This document shows positions 19,530 to 27,194 of a DNA stretch of 64,000 bases, one piece after another; position 1 is the first letter of the stretch, and the number at the start of each line of letters is the position of its first letter. A program made the translations under genes and the position numbers. The stretch is taken from assembly GCF_025751575.1 (NCBI RefSeq), contig NZ_JAOWLA010000001.1, forward strand, positions 62,001 through 126,000, in the 5' to 3' direction. The DNA comes from Albidovulum sediminicola. GTDB taxonomy: Bacteria; Pseudomonadota; Alphaproteobacteria; Rhodobacterales; Rhodobacteraceae. The notes under the pieces were generated by a model, which was not told where the DNA came from, searched no databases, and worked only from the letters and a program-made list of their open reading frames with translations.

Positions 19530-21568
19530 CCGTCCCAGAGAACCGCGAGGAAGGCCTCGGCGAAGCGGTCGGCCTTCTGCGCGCCCATGCCGCCGATGCG
19601 CTCAAGCTCATCCCGGGTGCGGGGGCGGCTTTCGGCGATGCGGGCCAGGGTCGCGGGGTTGCAGGTCAGGAACTTGCCTGTGCCGTCAGTGCCGCGCGAC
19701 AGATCCTGCTGCGCCATCATCAGCCGGTCGAAGACGCCGCCCTCGGCGCGCCCGGCCATGCGCCGCCGCGCCGGATGGGGCGCGGCATCCGGGGCGCCGG
19801 TGATCACCTCAAGAAACGCGCGGCCGTAGCTTTCCAGCTTCTTGGCGCCGACGCCGCTGATCCGCGCCATCGCGTCCAGCGTTTCGGGCCGACGCTCTGC
19901 CATCTCGATCAGGGTGCGATCGGGGAAGATCACATAGGCGGGGACGCGGGCGACCTCCGCCAGCGCGCGCCGCTTGGCCTTCAGCGCGGAGAGAAGCGGC
20001 GCGTCCTCCTCCGAGACCAATGCGCGCGCCACGGGGCCTGAGGGCGCGCGGATCGTATCGCGGCGCAGGGTGATCCCGGCCTCGCCGCGCAGGATCGGAC
20101 GGGCGGCGTCGGTCATGCGCAGCGCACCGTGGCGTTCGGGATCGGGCCGGACCAGATCGTGGCCCAGCATCTGCCGGAAGATCGCCTGCCACTCCGCCTT
20201 GCCCCGATCCCGCCCGACGCCGAAGGTCGGCAAGGCATCGTGCCCGCGTTCGCGCACCTTGTCGGTCGCCTGCCCGGTGAGGATGTCGATCAGATGCCCC
20301 GCGCCAAAACTTTCGCCCGACCGGAGTACCGCGGAGAGCGCCTTGCGCACCGCCTCGGTCCCGTCGAAGAGGTCAGGCGGGCTGTCGCAAAGGTCGCAGG
20401 CCCCGCAGGGTTCGGCCTCTTCGCCGAAATAGGACAGAAGCCTGCGGCGGCGGCAGCAGGTCGCCTCCGCCAGGCCAAGAAGCGCGTTCAACCGCGCATG
20501 ATCGGCCGCCTTGCGCTCTGGCGGGGCGAGGCCCTCGTCGATCTGTGCCCGTCGCAGGCGAATATCGTCGGGGCCGTAAAGCGTCAGCGTCTCGGCGGGC
20601 GCCCCGTCGCGACCGGCGCGGCCGATTTCCTGGTAATAGGCCTCGATCGATTTCGGCAGGTCGGCATGTGCCACCCAGCGGATGTCCGGTTTGTCGATGC
20701 CCATGCCGAAGGCGACGGTCGCCACCACGATCAGCCCGTCCTCGCGCTGAAAACGCGCCTCGACCTCGCGCCGGTCGTCGGGCTCCATGCCCCCGTGGTA
20801 GTGGCAGGCGACATGCCCGGCCTCGCGCAGCGCCTGGGCCAGGGTTTCGGTCTTGGCGCGCGTTCCGCAATAGACGATGCCGGACTGGCCCCGGCGGGCA
20901 GCGGCGAAGTCGAGGATCTGCCGCCGTGGCTGGTTCTTGACCGCGAAGGCGAGGTGAATGTTCGGCCGGTCGAAGCCGCGCAGGAAGGTTTCGGGCGACG
21001 TGCCGTCGAAAAGCCGCGTGACGATCTCGGCGCGCGTCTCCTCGTCGGCGGTGGCGGTGAAGGCGGCCAGCGGCACGCCCAGCGCACGGCGTAGTTCGCC
21101 GATCCTCAGGTAATCGGGGCGGAAGTCGTGGCCCCATTGGCTGACGCAATGCGCCTCATCGACCGCGATCAGTCGGGTGCCAATCCGGCGGAGAAGTGGC
21201 AGCGTGCCACCAGAGGCAAGCCGTTCGGGCGCCATGTAAAGAAGCTTCAGCCGCCCGTCGTCCAGAGCGGCGAAGACTTCCTCCGTCTCCGCCTCGGTAT
21301 TGCCGGAGGTCAGCGCCCCCGCCTCGACCCCGGTTTCGCGGAGTGCCCGCACCTGGTCGCGCATCAGCGCGATAAGGGGCGAGATGACGACCGTCACCCC
21401 GTCCCCCAAGAGCGCGGGCAACTGGTAGCAGAGAGACTTGCCGCCGCCCGTCGGCATGATGGCAAGCGTGTTGCGCCCCGCGGCCACTGCCTCGACAATC
21501 TCTGCCTGGCCGGGGCGGAAGCCCGAGAATCCGAAGACGGAGGAAAGGATCTCCTCGGCGCGCTGCAT
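19526..21568 (-). CDS. recQ: ATP-dependent DNA helicase RecQ
   Basis: 680 aa, start at 21568. 3'-5' helicase of recombination and fork repair. Motif I MPTGGGKSLCYQ, motif II AVDEAHCVSQWGHDFRP (DEAH plus aromatic-rich loop), motif VI QEIGRAGRDG, then a zinc-binding region with CCRRR and CGACDLCD, the RQC domain, and two HRDC-like helical domains (about 515-590 and 605-680, each with a GVGAKK/GMGAQK turn). It is longer than E. coli RecQ (609 aa) because of the second HRDC. Its stop overlaps that of the convergent kinase gene. Confidence 0.97.
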   Translation of the reverse strand: MQRAEEILSSVFGFSGFRPGQAEIVEAVAAGRNTLAIMPTGGGKSLCYQLPALLGDGVTVVISPLIALMRDQVRALRETGVEAGALTSGNTEAETEEVFAALDDGRLKLLYMAPERLASGGTLPLLRRIGTRLIAVDEAHCVSQWGHDFRPDYLRIGELRRALGVPLAAFTATADEETRAEIVTRLFDGTSPETFLRGFDRPNIHLAFAVKNQPRRQILDFAAARRGQSGIVYCGTRAKTETLAQALREAGHVACHYHGGMEPDDRREVEARFQREDGLIVVATVAFGMGIDKPDIRWVAHADLPKSIEAYYQEIGRAGRDGAPAETLTLYGPDDIRLRRAQIDEGLAPPERKAADHARLNALLGLAEATCCRRRRLLSYFGEEAEPCGACDLCDSPPDLFDGTEAVRKALSAVLRSGESFGAGHLIDILTGQATDKVRERGHDALPTFGVGRDRGKAEWQAIFRQMLGHDLVRPDPERHGALRMTDAARPILRGEAGITLRRDTIRAPSGPVARALVSEEDAPLLSALKAKRRALAEVARVPAYVIFPDRTLIEMAERRPETLDAMARISGVGAKKLESYGRAFLEVITGAPDAAPHPARRRMAGRAEGGVFDRLMMAQQDLSRGTDGTGKFLTCNPATLARIAESRPRTRDELERIGGMGAQKADRFAEAFLAVLWDG

Positions 21569-21630
21569 CGTTGCTCTTGTCTCTGCTCGTTGTCCCGGAC
21601 CCTTTCACGAAGGGCCGGGCGCGGCAAGGT

Positions 21631-21924
21631 TCAGTAGCCGTAGAAGAGGCCCGCGTTGTTCTGAAGCACGATGCGAATGGCGATCAGCGCGATGAAGGCC
21701 GCGAGCGGCGCAAGGTCAAAGCCCGGCGTGCGCGGCAGGAAGCGCCGGATCGGGGCATAGATCGGCTCCAGCATACCGTTCAGACCGTACCAGATCTGCG
21801 CCACAAGGGGCTGGCGGGTGTTGAGCACCTGGAAGCTGATCAGCCAGGACATGATGATATGCGCGATCATGACGAACCAGACCACGTCAAGGATCAGCGT
21901 CAGGATGTCATAAAGCGACTTCAT
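21631..21924 (-). CDS. YggT family membrane protein
   Basis: 97 aa, start at 21924 behind GGAGG. Two hydrophobic segments (about 5-30 and 70-92) around a loop LEPIYAPIRRFLPRTPGFDLAPL, the family signature. YggT proteins are linked to osmotic tolerance and membrane or division proteins; the mechanism is unknown. It lies 62 bases upstream of recQ on the same strand. Confidence 0.9.
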   Translation of the reverse strand: MKSLYDILTLILDVVWFVMIAHIIMSWLISFQVLNTRQPLVAQIWYGLNGMLEPIYAPIRRFLPRTPGFDLAPLAAFIALIAIRIVLQNNAGLFYGY

Positions 21925-22057
21925 CGGGCCTCCGGTAATTCAGGGTCGGACCACAGGTAAGCGGTCGCCGCCCGGGGCGCAACCATCTAACGCAACGTCG
22001 GGGTTGACCTTCCCCGGCGGCAGGGCGCCCATGCGCCAACGCCTTGCAGGAGCCGCC

Positions 22058-22588
22058 ATGTATCCCTTCGTCCGCATGTTCAAGGAAAACTTCCTGGCCC
22101 GCCGCGCCGCGCCGCTTGGGCTGACGGAAACGCATGTTTCCCATCACATCTGCTGGCCCTGGGACCTGGACCCCTGGGTCGAGTTGAACAACGGCCGCAC
22201 GCTGACGCTTTTTGACCTGGGCCGTCTGCCGCTGGCGATCCGCACCGGCTTGATCGGGGTTCTGGCGACAAATGGCTGGGGTATCACGGTCGCGGGCAAC
22301 ACGCTGCGCTACCGCCGCCGTGTCCGCATGTTCGACCGGCTGGAGATGCACAGCCGCTGCATCGGCTGGGACGCGCGCTTCTTCTACATGGAACAAAGCA
22401 TGTGGCGGGGGGACGACTGCACCAGCCACATGCTGCTGCGCTCGGCCATCACCTCCGCCAGCGGCATCGTCCCGCCGGCACAGGTGCTCTCGGCGATGGG
22501 TCATGGGGTGGACAGCCCCGATCTGCCGGGCTGGGTCACCGCCTGGATCGAGGCCGACGCACAGCGCCCCTGGCCGCCCGTGCGCTGA
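22058..22588 (+). CDS. Thioesterase-like hotdog-fold protein
   Basis: 176 aa from ATG 22058, with CAGGAG 5 bases upstream; earlier in-frame starts (22004, 22031) lack a site. The segment WPWDLDPWVELNNGRTLTLFDLGR is typical of the THEM6/4HBT-like acyl-CoA thioesterase group (a D-x-N-x-H region with Asn/Gly variation). No signal peptide. The substrate is unknown; it probably hydrolyses an acyl thioester or only keeps the fold. Followed after 79 bases by an MFS transporter. Confidence 0.75.
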   Translation: MYPFVRMFKENFLARRAAPLGLTETHVSHHICWPWDLDPWVELNNGRTLTLFDLGRLPLAIRTGLIGVLATNGWGITVAGNTLRYRRRVRMFDRLEMHSRCIGWDARFFYMEQSMWRGDDCTSHMLLRSAITSASGIVPPAQVLSAMGHGVDSPDLPGWVTAWIEADAQRPWPPVR

Positions 22589-22667
22589 GCCGGGCTTACT
22601 CTGAGCCGCCTTGCGCCCCCCGGCCTTTTCGGGCTTCATCAGGAAAAACCAATGGGGCGCAGCAGGC

Positions 22668-24023
22668 ATGGCCGTTTCGGCACGCAAACGCATCTGGGGC
22701 TGGTTCTTCTTCGACTGGGCCAGCCAGCCCTACAGCACGCTTCTGTTGACCTTCATCTTCGCGCCCTATTTTGCCGAGGTCGCGCGCGCCCATTTCACCG
22801 CCGCCGGCGCAGGCCCGCAAGCCGCGGCGGCCCAAGCCCAAGCCTATTGGACCGGCGGGTTGACGGCCGCCGGGATCGTGATCGCGATCCTCGCGCCGAT
22901 CCTTGGTGCGGTCGCGGACGGCAGCGGCAACCGCATGGGATGGATCCGCGGGTTCTCGGGGCTCTACATCCTCGCGGCCTTCGCGCTCTGGTGGACGGGC
23001 GCCACGGGCGGTCTTTTCTGGCCGGTGGTGTTCTTCGGCCTTGGCCTGATCGCGATGGAGTTCGCGACGATCTTCACCAACGCGCTGATGCCGCATCTGG
23101 CGGTGCGCGAAGAGCTTGGCCGTGTTTCGGGGTCGGGCTTCGCCTTCGGTTATGCGGGGGGTGTGCTGGCGCTGTTCCTGGTGCTGGGCTTCTTCGCCGA
23201 GAACGCCGAAACCGGGCGCACCTTCCTGAAGATCCCGCCGGTCCTCGGCCTCGACCCGGCGCTCAGGGAGGGGACGCGCGCCGTCGGCCCCTTCACCGCG
23301 ATCTGGTACGCGCTTTTCATGATCCCCTTCTTCCTCTGGGTGGCTGAGCCGCTTCGGCCCAAGACCCATCCCGCCCGCCGGGCGCTGGCCCGGCTTTGGG
23401 ACAGCCTGAAGGCGCTGCCGCGGCGCAGGAGCCTTGCGGCCTACCTTGCCTCCTCGATGTTCTACCGCGATGCGCTGAACGCGATCTATGGGCTGGGCGG
23501 GGCCTTCGCCTCGAACGTGCTGGGCTGGAGCGTCACGCAAAGCGGCACCTTCGGCGTCATCGCGGCGATCACGGCGGCGGCGGCCTGCTGGGCGGGGGGG
23601 CGGCTTGACGGCCGACTGGGGCCCAAGCCGGTCATCATCGGGTGCATCCTGGTCCTGATCGCGGTTTGCGTGACACTGATGGGCCTGTCGCGCGACACCC
23701 TCTTCGGCGTCGCCCTGGCCGAAGGATCGGCCCTGCCGGACCAGATCTTCTACCTTTGCGGCGCGCTGATCGGGGCGGCGGGCGGCGTGCTCCAGGCCTC
23801 CAGCCGGACGCTGATGGTCTATCATGCCGACCCTGACCGCGCGGCCGAGGCCTTCGGGCTTTACGGGCTCTCGGGCAAGGCGACGAGCTTTCTGGCCCCG
23901 GCGCTGATCACGGCGGCCACGGCGATGACGGGCAGCGCCCGGCTTGGCATCGCGCCGCTCATCCCGCTTCTGGGCCTGGGTCTTGTCCTGCTGATCTGGG
24001 TCGCCCCGAAAGGAGACCGCTGA
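22668..24023 (+). CDS. MFS transporter, UMF1/Atg22-like family
   Basis: 451 aa, about 12 transmembrane segments. Start ATG 22668 (MAVSARKRIWGWFFFDWASQ); WGWFFFDWASQPYST is the family's N-terminal signature. Atg22 relatives export amino acids from vacuoles, and bacterial members are largely uncharacterised. Its stop overlaps the mepA start (TGATG at 24021-24025), suggesting co-translation with a murein enzyme, so transport of a peptidoglycan fragment or amino acid is a fair guess only. Confidence 0.88.
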   Translation: MAVSARKRIWGWFFFDWASQPYSTLLLTFIFAPYFAEVARAHFTAAGAGPQAAAAQAQAYWTGGLTAAGIVIAILAPILGAVADGSGNRMGWIRGFSGLYILAAFALWWTGATGGLFWPVVFFGLGLIAMEFATIFTNALMPHLAVREELGRVSGSGFAFGYAGGVLALFLVLGFFAENAETGRTFLKIPPVLGLDPALREGTRAVGPFTAIWYALFMIPFFLWVAEPLRPKTHPARRALARLWDSLKALPRRRSLAAYLASSMFYRDALNAIYGLGGAFASNVLGWSVTQSGTFGVIAAITAAAACWAGGRLDGRLGPKPVIIGCILVLIAVCVTLMGLSRDTLFGVALAEGSALPDQIFYLCGALIGAAGGVLQASSRTLMVYHADPDRAAEAFGLYGLSGKATSFLAPALITAATAMTGSARLGIAPLIPLLGLGLVLLIWVAPKGDR

Positions 24024-24913
24024 TGTTTCGCACCGCTATCCTGCTTCTTGCGCTTCTTGCGGCCGCGCCTGCGGATGCCCAGGACCTTGCCAACCAGCTT
24101 TTCGGGGCCAAGCGCGCGGCTGCGGCCCTGCCGCCGGAACCGATCGGTTCCTATGCCAAGGGCTGCGGCGCCGGCATGGTCCAACTGCCCGAAACCGGGC
24201 CGACCTGGCAGGCGATGCGCCTGTCGCGCAACCGCAACTGGGGCCAGCCGGAGCTTGTCGCCTATATTGAAGACCTGTCGCAGGCCGCGCAATCCGTCGG
24301 CTGGCCCGGCCTTTACATCGGCGACATGTCCCAGCCGCGCGGCGGGCCGATGACCTCTGGCCACGCCAGCCACCAGATCGGGCTCGACGCCGACATCTGG
24401 ATGCTGCCGCCGCGCCGGCTGACCCTGTCGGCGGCGGAGCGGGAAAAGATCAGCTCCGTCTCGGTCCGGACCGACGACCAGACCCGGATCAACGGCAACT
24501 GGACGCCCGCGCATGGCGCGCTTTTGCGGCTGGCGGCCTCCGATCCGCGGGTGGACCGCATCTTCGTCGCCGCGGCGGTCAAGATCGAGCTCTGCCGGAC
24601 CGCCACCAAGGGCGACAAGGGTTGGCTCCAGAAGATCCGCCCGCTTTATGGGCACAACACCCATTTCCACGTCCGCCTGAAATGCCCCAAGGGCGCGCGC
24701 TATTGTGAGACCCAGAAACCCACCGTGGCCGAGCTTTCCAAGGGTGGCGACGGTTGCGACGAAAGCCTGAACTGGTGGGTGACGACCTATCTTGAAGAGC
24801 TGAAGAAGCCCCCCAGCAAGGAAAAGCCCAAGGGCAAGCGCAAGAAAACCGCGCGCGAATTCACGATGTCGGACCTGCCAAAGCAATGCGCGCTCGTGCT
24901 CTCCTCGGACTGA
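24023..24913 (+). CDS. mepA: Penicillin-insensitive murein endopeptidase MepA
   Basis: 296 aa. Cleaves D-Ala-meso-DAP crosslinks in peptidoglycan. A signal peptide ends near residue 19 (LAAAPADA-QD). The LAS metallopeptidase zinc motifs are visible: SGHASHQIGLDADIWM (His and Asp ligands) and YGHNTHFHVRL (His). The C-terminus is Lys/Pro-rich. Starts within the stop of the MFS gene and overlaps the next gene by 28 bases, forming a tight three-gene unit. Confidence 0.95.
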   Translation: MFRTAILLLALLAAAPADAQDLANQLFGAKRAAAALPPEPIGSYAKGCGAGMVQLPETGPTWQAMRLSRNRNWGQPELVAYIEDLSQAAQSVGWPGLYIGDMSQPRGGPMTSGHASHQIGLDADIWMLPPRRLTLSAAEREKISSVSVRTDDQTRINGNWTPAHGALLRLAASDPRVDRIFVAAAVKIELCRTATKGDKGWLQKIRPLYGHNTHFHVRLKCPKGARYCETQKPTVAELSKGGDGCDESLNWWVTTYLEELKKPPSKEKPKGKRKKTAREFTMSDLPKQCALVLSSD

Positions 24914-25767
24914 GCGGGGCGCTTGCGGTCCTGGCGGCGCCGCTGCAGGCCGCCCCCCGCGCCGACCTGCTGGGGGCCTTCGTCTGGCGGCACGACGATC
25001 CGGACTTCGGCGGCCTGTCGTCGCTTGAGCTTGCCGCCGACGGCCTGGGTTTCCTGACCGCCTCGGACCGGGGACGGCTCTTCACCGGGCAGTTCGAGCG
25101 GGACGCGACGGGCCGGGTCATCGGTGCCCGGATCGAGAGGTCTTTCCCGCTGCGTGATCCGGAGGGTGCCCCCCTTGACGACAGCGACGCCGATTCCGAG
25201 GGCCTGGCCGTGCTGCCCGACGAGACGATCGTCGTAAGCTTCGAGGAGGACCACCGGCTGTCCTTCCAGCCGCGCCCCGACGCGCCCGCCAGGATCCGAC
25301 CTGCCCCCGCGCTTTCGCTCGACTGGTGGGAAAACCAGGGGATGGAGGCGCTCGCCGCGGCGCCCGACGGGACGCTCTGGGCGCTGGCCGAGGGCGCGGT
25401 CGGGGGCGTACATGCGGTGCTGCGCTTAGCCGAAGGCGCCTGGCAGACACCCCTGGCGCTTCCGGCTGAGGGCGGCTGGCATCCCGTCGGCGCCGATTTC
25501 GGACCGGACGGGCGGCTTTATCTGCTGGAACGCGACTTCTGGCCCTTCATCGGATTCATGACGCGGGTGCTGCGCTTCGATCTGAGCGATGCGGGTCTTT
25601 CGCCCGCCACCGTCCTCTTCGAGACCCGCGCGGGCGCGTTCGACAACCTTGAGGGGCTGGCCGCCTGGCGGGACAGCACGGGCGCGATCCGCCTCACGCT
25701 GGTCTCGGACGACAACTTCCTTCCCGTTCAGAAGACCGAGATCGTGGACCTGCGGATCACGGAATGA
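24886..25767 (+). CDS. Esterase-like activity of phytase family protein
   Basis: 293 aa. An N-terminal signal peptide (ALLGLSGALAVLAAPLQAAP) directs it to the periplasm. Repeating beta-propeller-like blades carry FGGLSSLELA, SEGLAVLPD, NQGMEALAAAPDG and DNLEGLAAW, matching the phytase-like esterase family (PF13449). Its start overlaps mepA by 28 bases, so expression is linked. The substrate is unknown. Confidence 0.85.
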   Translation: MRARALLGLSGALAVLAAPLQAAPRADLLGAFVWRHDDPDFGGLSSLELAADGLGFLTASDRGRLFTGQFERDATGRVIGARIERSFPLRDPEGAPLDDSDADSEGLAVLPDETIVVSFEEDHRLSFQPRPDAPARIRPAPALSLDWWENQGMEALAAAPDGTLWALAEGAVGGVHAVLRLAEGAWQTPLALPAEGGWHPVGADFGPDGRLYLLERDFWPFIGFMTRVLRFDLSDAGLSPATVLFETRAGAFDNLEGLAAWRDSTGAIRLTLVSDDNFLPVQKTEIVDLRITE

Positions 25768-25768
25768 C

Positions 25769-25797
25769 TTGACCGCCGCGCCTTGGGCACATAAAGC
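25769..25797 (+). promoter_or_regulatory. Candidate sigma-70 promoter of the queuosine transporter gene
   Basis: TTGACC (25769-25774) and ATAAAG (25791-25796) are 16 bases apart, just after the preceding stop. Predicted transcription would start near 25803 and give a leader of about 55 bases holding the preQ1-like aptamer. Confidence 0.4.
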
Positions 25798-25820
25798 CCG
25801 CCCGTTCCGGATGGGCCGGG

Positions 25821-25853
25821 ACCAAGTCTCCGCGACCTTGTAAAAAACGGACC
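25821..25853 (+). promoter_or_regulatory. Probable preQ1-I riboswitch, translational type
   Basis: Stem P1 is CAAG (25823-25826) with CTTG (25837-25840), enclosing a 10-base loop TCTCCGCGAC. The A-rich strand TAAAAAA (25841-25847) follows, then CGGA (25848-25851), which can pair with TCCG of the loop to close an H-type pseudoknot. This is the preQ1-I plan: a loop beginning UC and ending AC, then an A-rich L3, then P2. The P2 strand contains the only Shine-Dalgarno-like GGA, 6 bases before the ATG at 25858, so ligand binding should hide it. The downstream gene transports a queuosine precursor, the expected target. Confidence 0.6.
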
Positions 25854-25857
25854 AGTC

Positions 25858-26481
25858 ATGACCCGCAATCTGATCCCTGGCATTCTCGCCATGGCCGCCA
25901 TCGTGGTGGCCTCGAACATCCTCGTGCAGTTCCTTTTCGGCCAATGGCTGACCTGGGGCGCCTTCACCTACCCCTTCGCCTTCCTCGTGACCGACCTGAC
26001 CAACCGCCTTCAGGGCGCCGCCGCCGCCCGCAAGGTCGTCGTCGCGGGCTTCGTCATCGGCCTGATCTGCTCGCTCATCGGCAGCCAGATCATGGGCGAG
26101 TTCGGCCCCCTGGTCACGCTGCGCGTTGCCATCGGCTCGGCGCTGGCGTTCCTGCTCGCGCAGCTTCTCGACATCAGCGTCTTCAATCGCCTGCGCGAGG
26201 GAAGCTGGTGGCGCGCGCCGCTCGTCTCGACGCTCGCGGGCTCGTCCCTCGACACCGCGCTGTTCTTCACGGTGGCATTTTCGGCGTCTCTTGCGTTCAT
26301 CGACCCGGCGACCGACGTGAGCTGGGCGGGCGAAACGCTGCCGCTGATGGGCGTCGGCCCGATGGTCCCGCTCTGGGTTTCGCTCGGCTTCGCCGACTGG
26401 CTGGTGAAATTGTCTTTGGCGGCTGTCGCATTGGTGCCATTCCGCATGATTGTCGGAAAATTGACCGCAAAGCTTGCGTGA
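25858..26481 (+). CDS. Queuosine precursor transporter (YhhQ/COG1738 family)
   Basis: 207 aa, six hydrophobic segments. FAFLVTDLTNRLQG and the LREGSWWRAPLVSTLAGSSLDTALFFTVAF region are YhhQ-family signatures. It imports preQ0/preQ1 (or queuine) for tRNA queuosine. The upstream leader has a preQ1-like aptamer covering its ribosome site, which fits feedback control by the imported base. Confidence 0.92.
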   Translation: MTRNLIPGILAMAAIVVASNILVQFLFGQWLTWGAFTYPFAFLVTDLTNRLQGAAAARKVVVAGFVIGLICSLIGSQIMGEFGPLVTLRVAIGSALAFLLAQLLDISVFNRLREGSWWRAPLVSTLAGSSLDTALFFTVAFSASLAFIDPATDVSWAGETLPLMGVGPMVPLWVSLGFADWLVKLSLAAVALVPFRMIVGKLTAKLA

Positions 26482-26536
26482 AAGGTTTTGACAAACACAA
26501 AATCTGTGGCAGCCTGTGGATAACGGCAACCCAGCG

Positions 26537-26552
26537 AAAGGAGGTGATCCAG
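26537..26552 (+). promoter_or_regulatory. 16-base exact complement of the 16S rRNA 3' end (extreme Shine-Dalgarno)
   Basis: AAAGGAGGTGATCCAG is the reverse complement of the usual alphaproteobacterial 16S 3' terminus CTGGATCACCTCCTTT. Ordinary ribosome sites in this window match 4 to 7 bases. Read on the plus strand it lies with ideal spacing before GTG 26552. A TTGACA box at 26488-26493 lies upstream without a clear -10 partner. Confidence 0.7.
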
Positions 26553-26608
26553 TGTCTAGAGTGATATTGGAGAGAGGTGTCAGGACAGTAATGGAGGCCG
26601 TGGCCTGA
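26552..26608 (+). CDS. 18-residue open frame, possible leader peptide of arfB
   Basis: GTG start, peptide VSRVILERGVRTVMEAVA, stop TGA 26606-26608. GGAGG lies 7 bases before the GTG within a 16-base match to the anti-Shine-Dalgarno, so initiation should be very efficient. No run of one amino acid is present, so classic amino-acid attenuation is unlikely. After the stop come small inverted repeats and a terminator hairpin before arfB. It may be a translated leader or a ribosome-binding RNA whose peptide does not matter. Confidence 0.45.
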   Translation: MSRVILERGVRTVMEAVA

Positions 26609-26690
26609 GGGCAAACCCGAAGGTTTCAACCCATGACTGGGCCATGCCGAACACCGGCACCCTAACTGGTCCATCTCCTTAGATCTCGGA

Positions 26691-26718
26691 GGGCCGCTCC
26701 AACCCGGAGCGGCCCTTT
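26691..26718 (+). terminator. Intrinsic terminator between the short frame and arfB
   Basis: GGGCCGCTCC (26691-26700), loop AACCC, GGAGCGGCCC (26706-26715), then TTTCCGTTTCC. The 10-bp perfect stem ends 55 bases before the arfB start, so it could end a small RNA or attenuate arfB. Confidence 0.75.
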
Positions 26719-26773
26719 CCGTTTCCGGCCGCCACCCTTGACCCCGGGCCGCCAAGCGCCCAGAACGCCCCGC

Positions 26774-27193
26774 ATGCTCTGGATCAATGACACCATCGCT
26801 ATCGCCGACTGGGAGCTGAGCGAAAGCTTCATCCGGGCCTCCGGCCCCGGCGGGCAGAACGTGAACAAGGTGTCGAGCGCGGTCGAGTTGCGCTTTGAGG
26901 CGGAGCGCAGCCCGAACCTGACGGCGCCGGTCAAGACCCGGCTGAAACGTCTGGCGGGCCGTCGCTGGACCGAAGGCGGCGCAATCGTGATCCGGGCCGA
27001 GGAAAGCCGGAGCCAGGCCCAGAACCGGGAAATCGCGCGCGAACGTCTTGCCGAGCTGATCCGCCAGGCGCTGATCGCCCCCAAAAGGCGTATCGCGACC
27101 AAGCCGACGCTGGGCAGCCAGCGCCGCAGGCTTCAGGCGAAAAGCGAACGCAGCGCCGTCAAGGCGCTGCGTGGCAAGGTCGAGGACGAATAG
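26774..27193 (+). CDS. arfB: Alternative ribosome-rescue factor ArfB (YaeJ-type peptidyl-tRNA hydrolase)
   Basis: 139 aa. The catalytic GGQ is in RASGPGGQNVNKVSSAVELRF (about residues 23-43). The C-terminal tail is strongly basic (Lys/Arg from about 100 to 135), as needed to enter the empty mRNA channel of stalled ribosomes. It lacks the long N-terminal domain of RF1/RF2. There is no recognisable ribosome site before ATG 26774, in contrast to the perfect site of the short frame upstream. Convergent with argG, one base between stops. Confidence 0.95.
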   Translation: MLWINDTIAIADWELSESFIRASGPGGQNVNKVSSAVELRFEAERSPNLTAPVKTRLKRLAGRRWTEGGAIVIRAEESRSQAQNREIARERLAELIRQALIAPKRRIATKPTLGSQRRRLQAKSERSAVKALRGKVEDE

Positions 27194-27194
27194 T

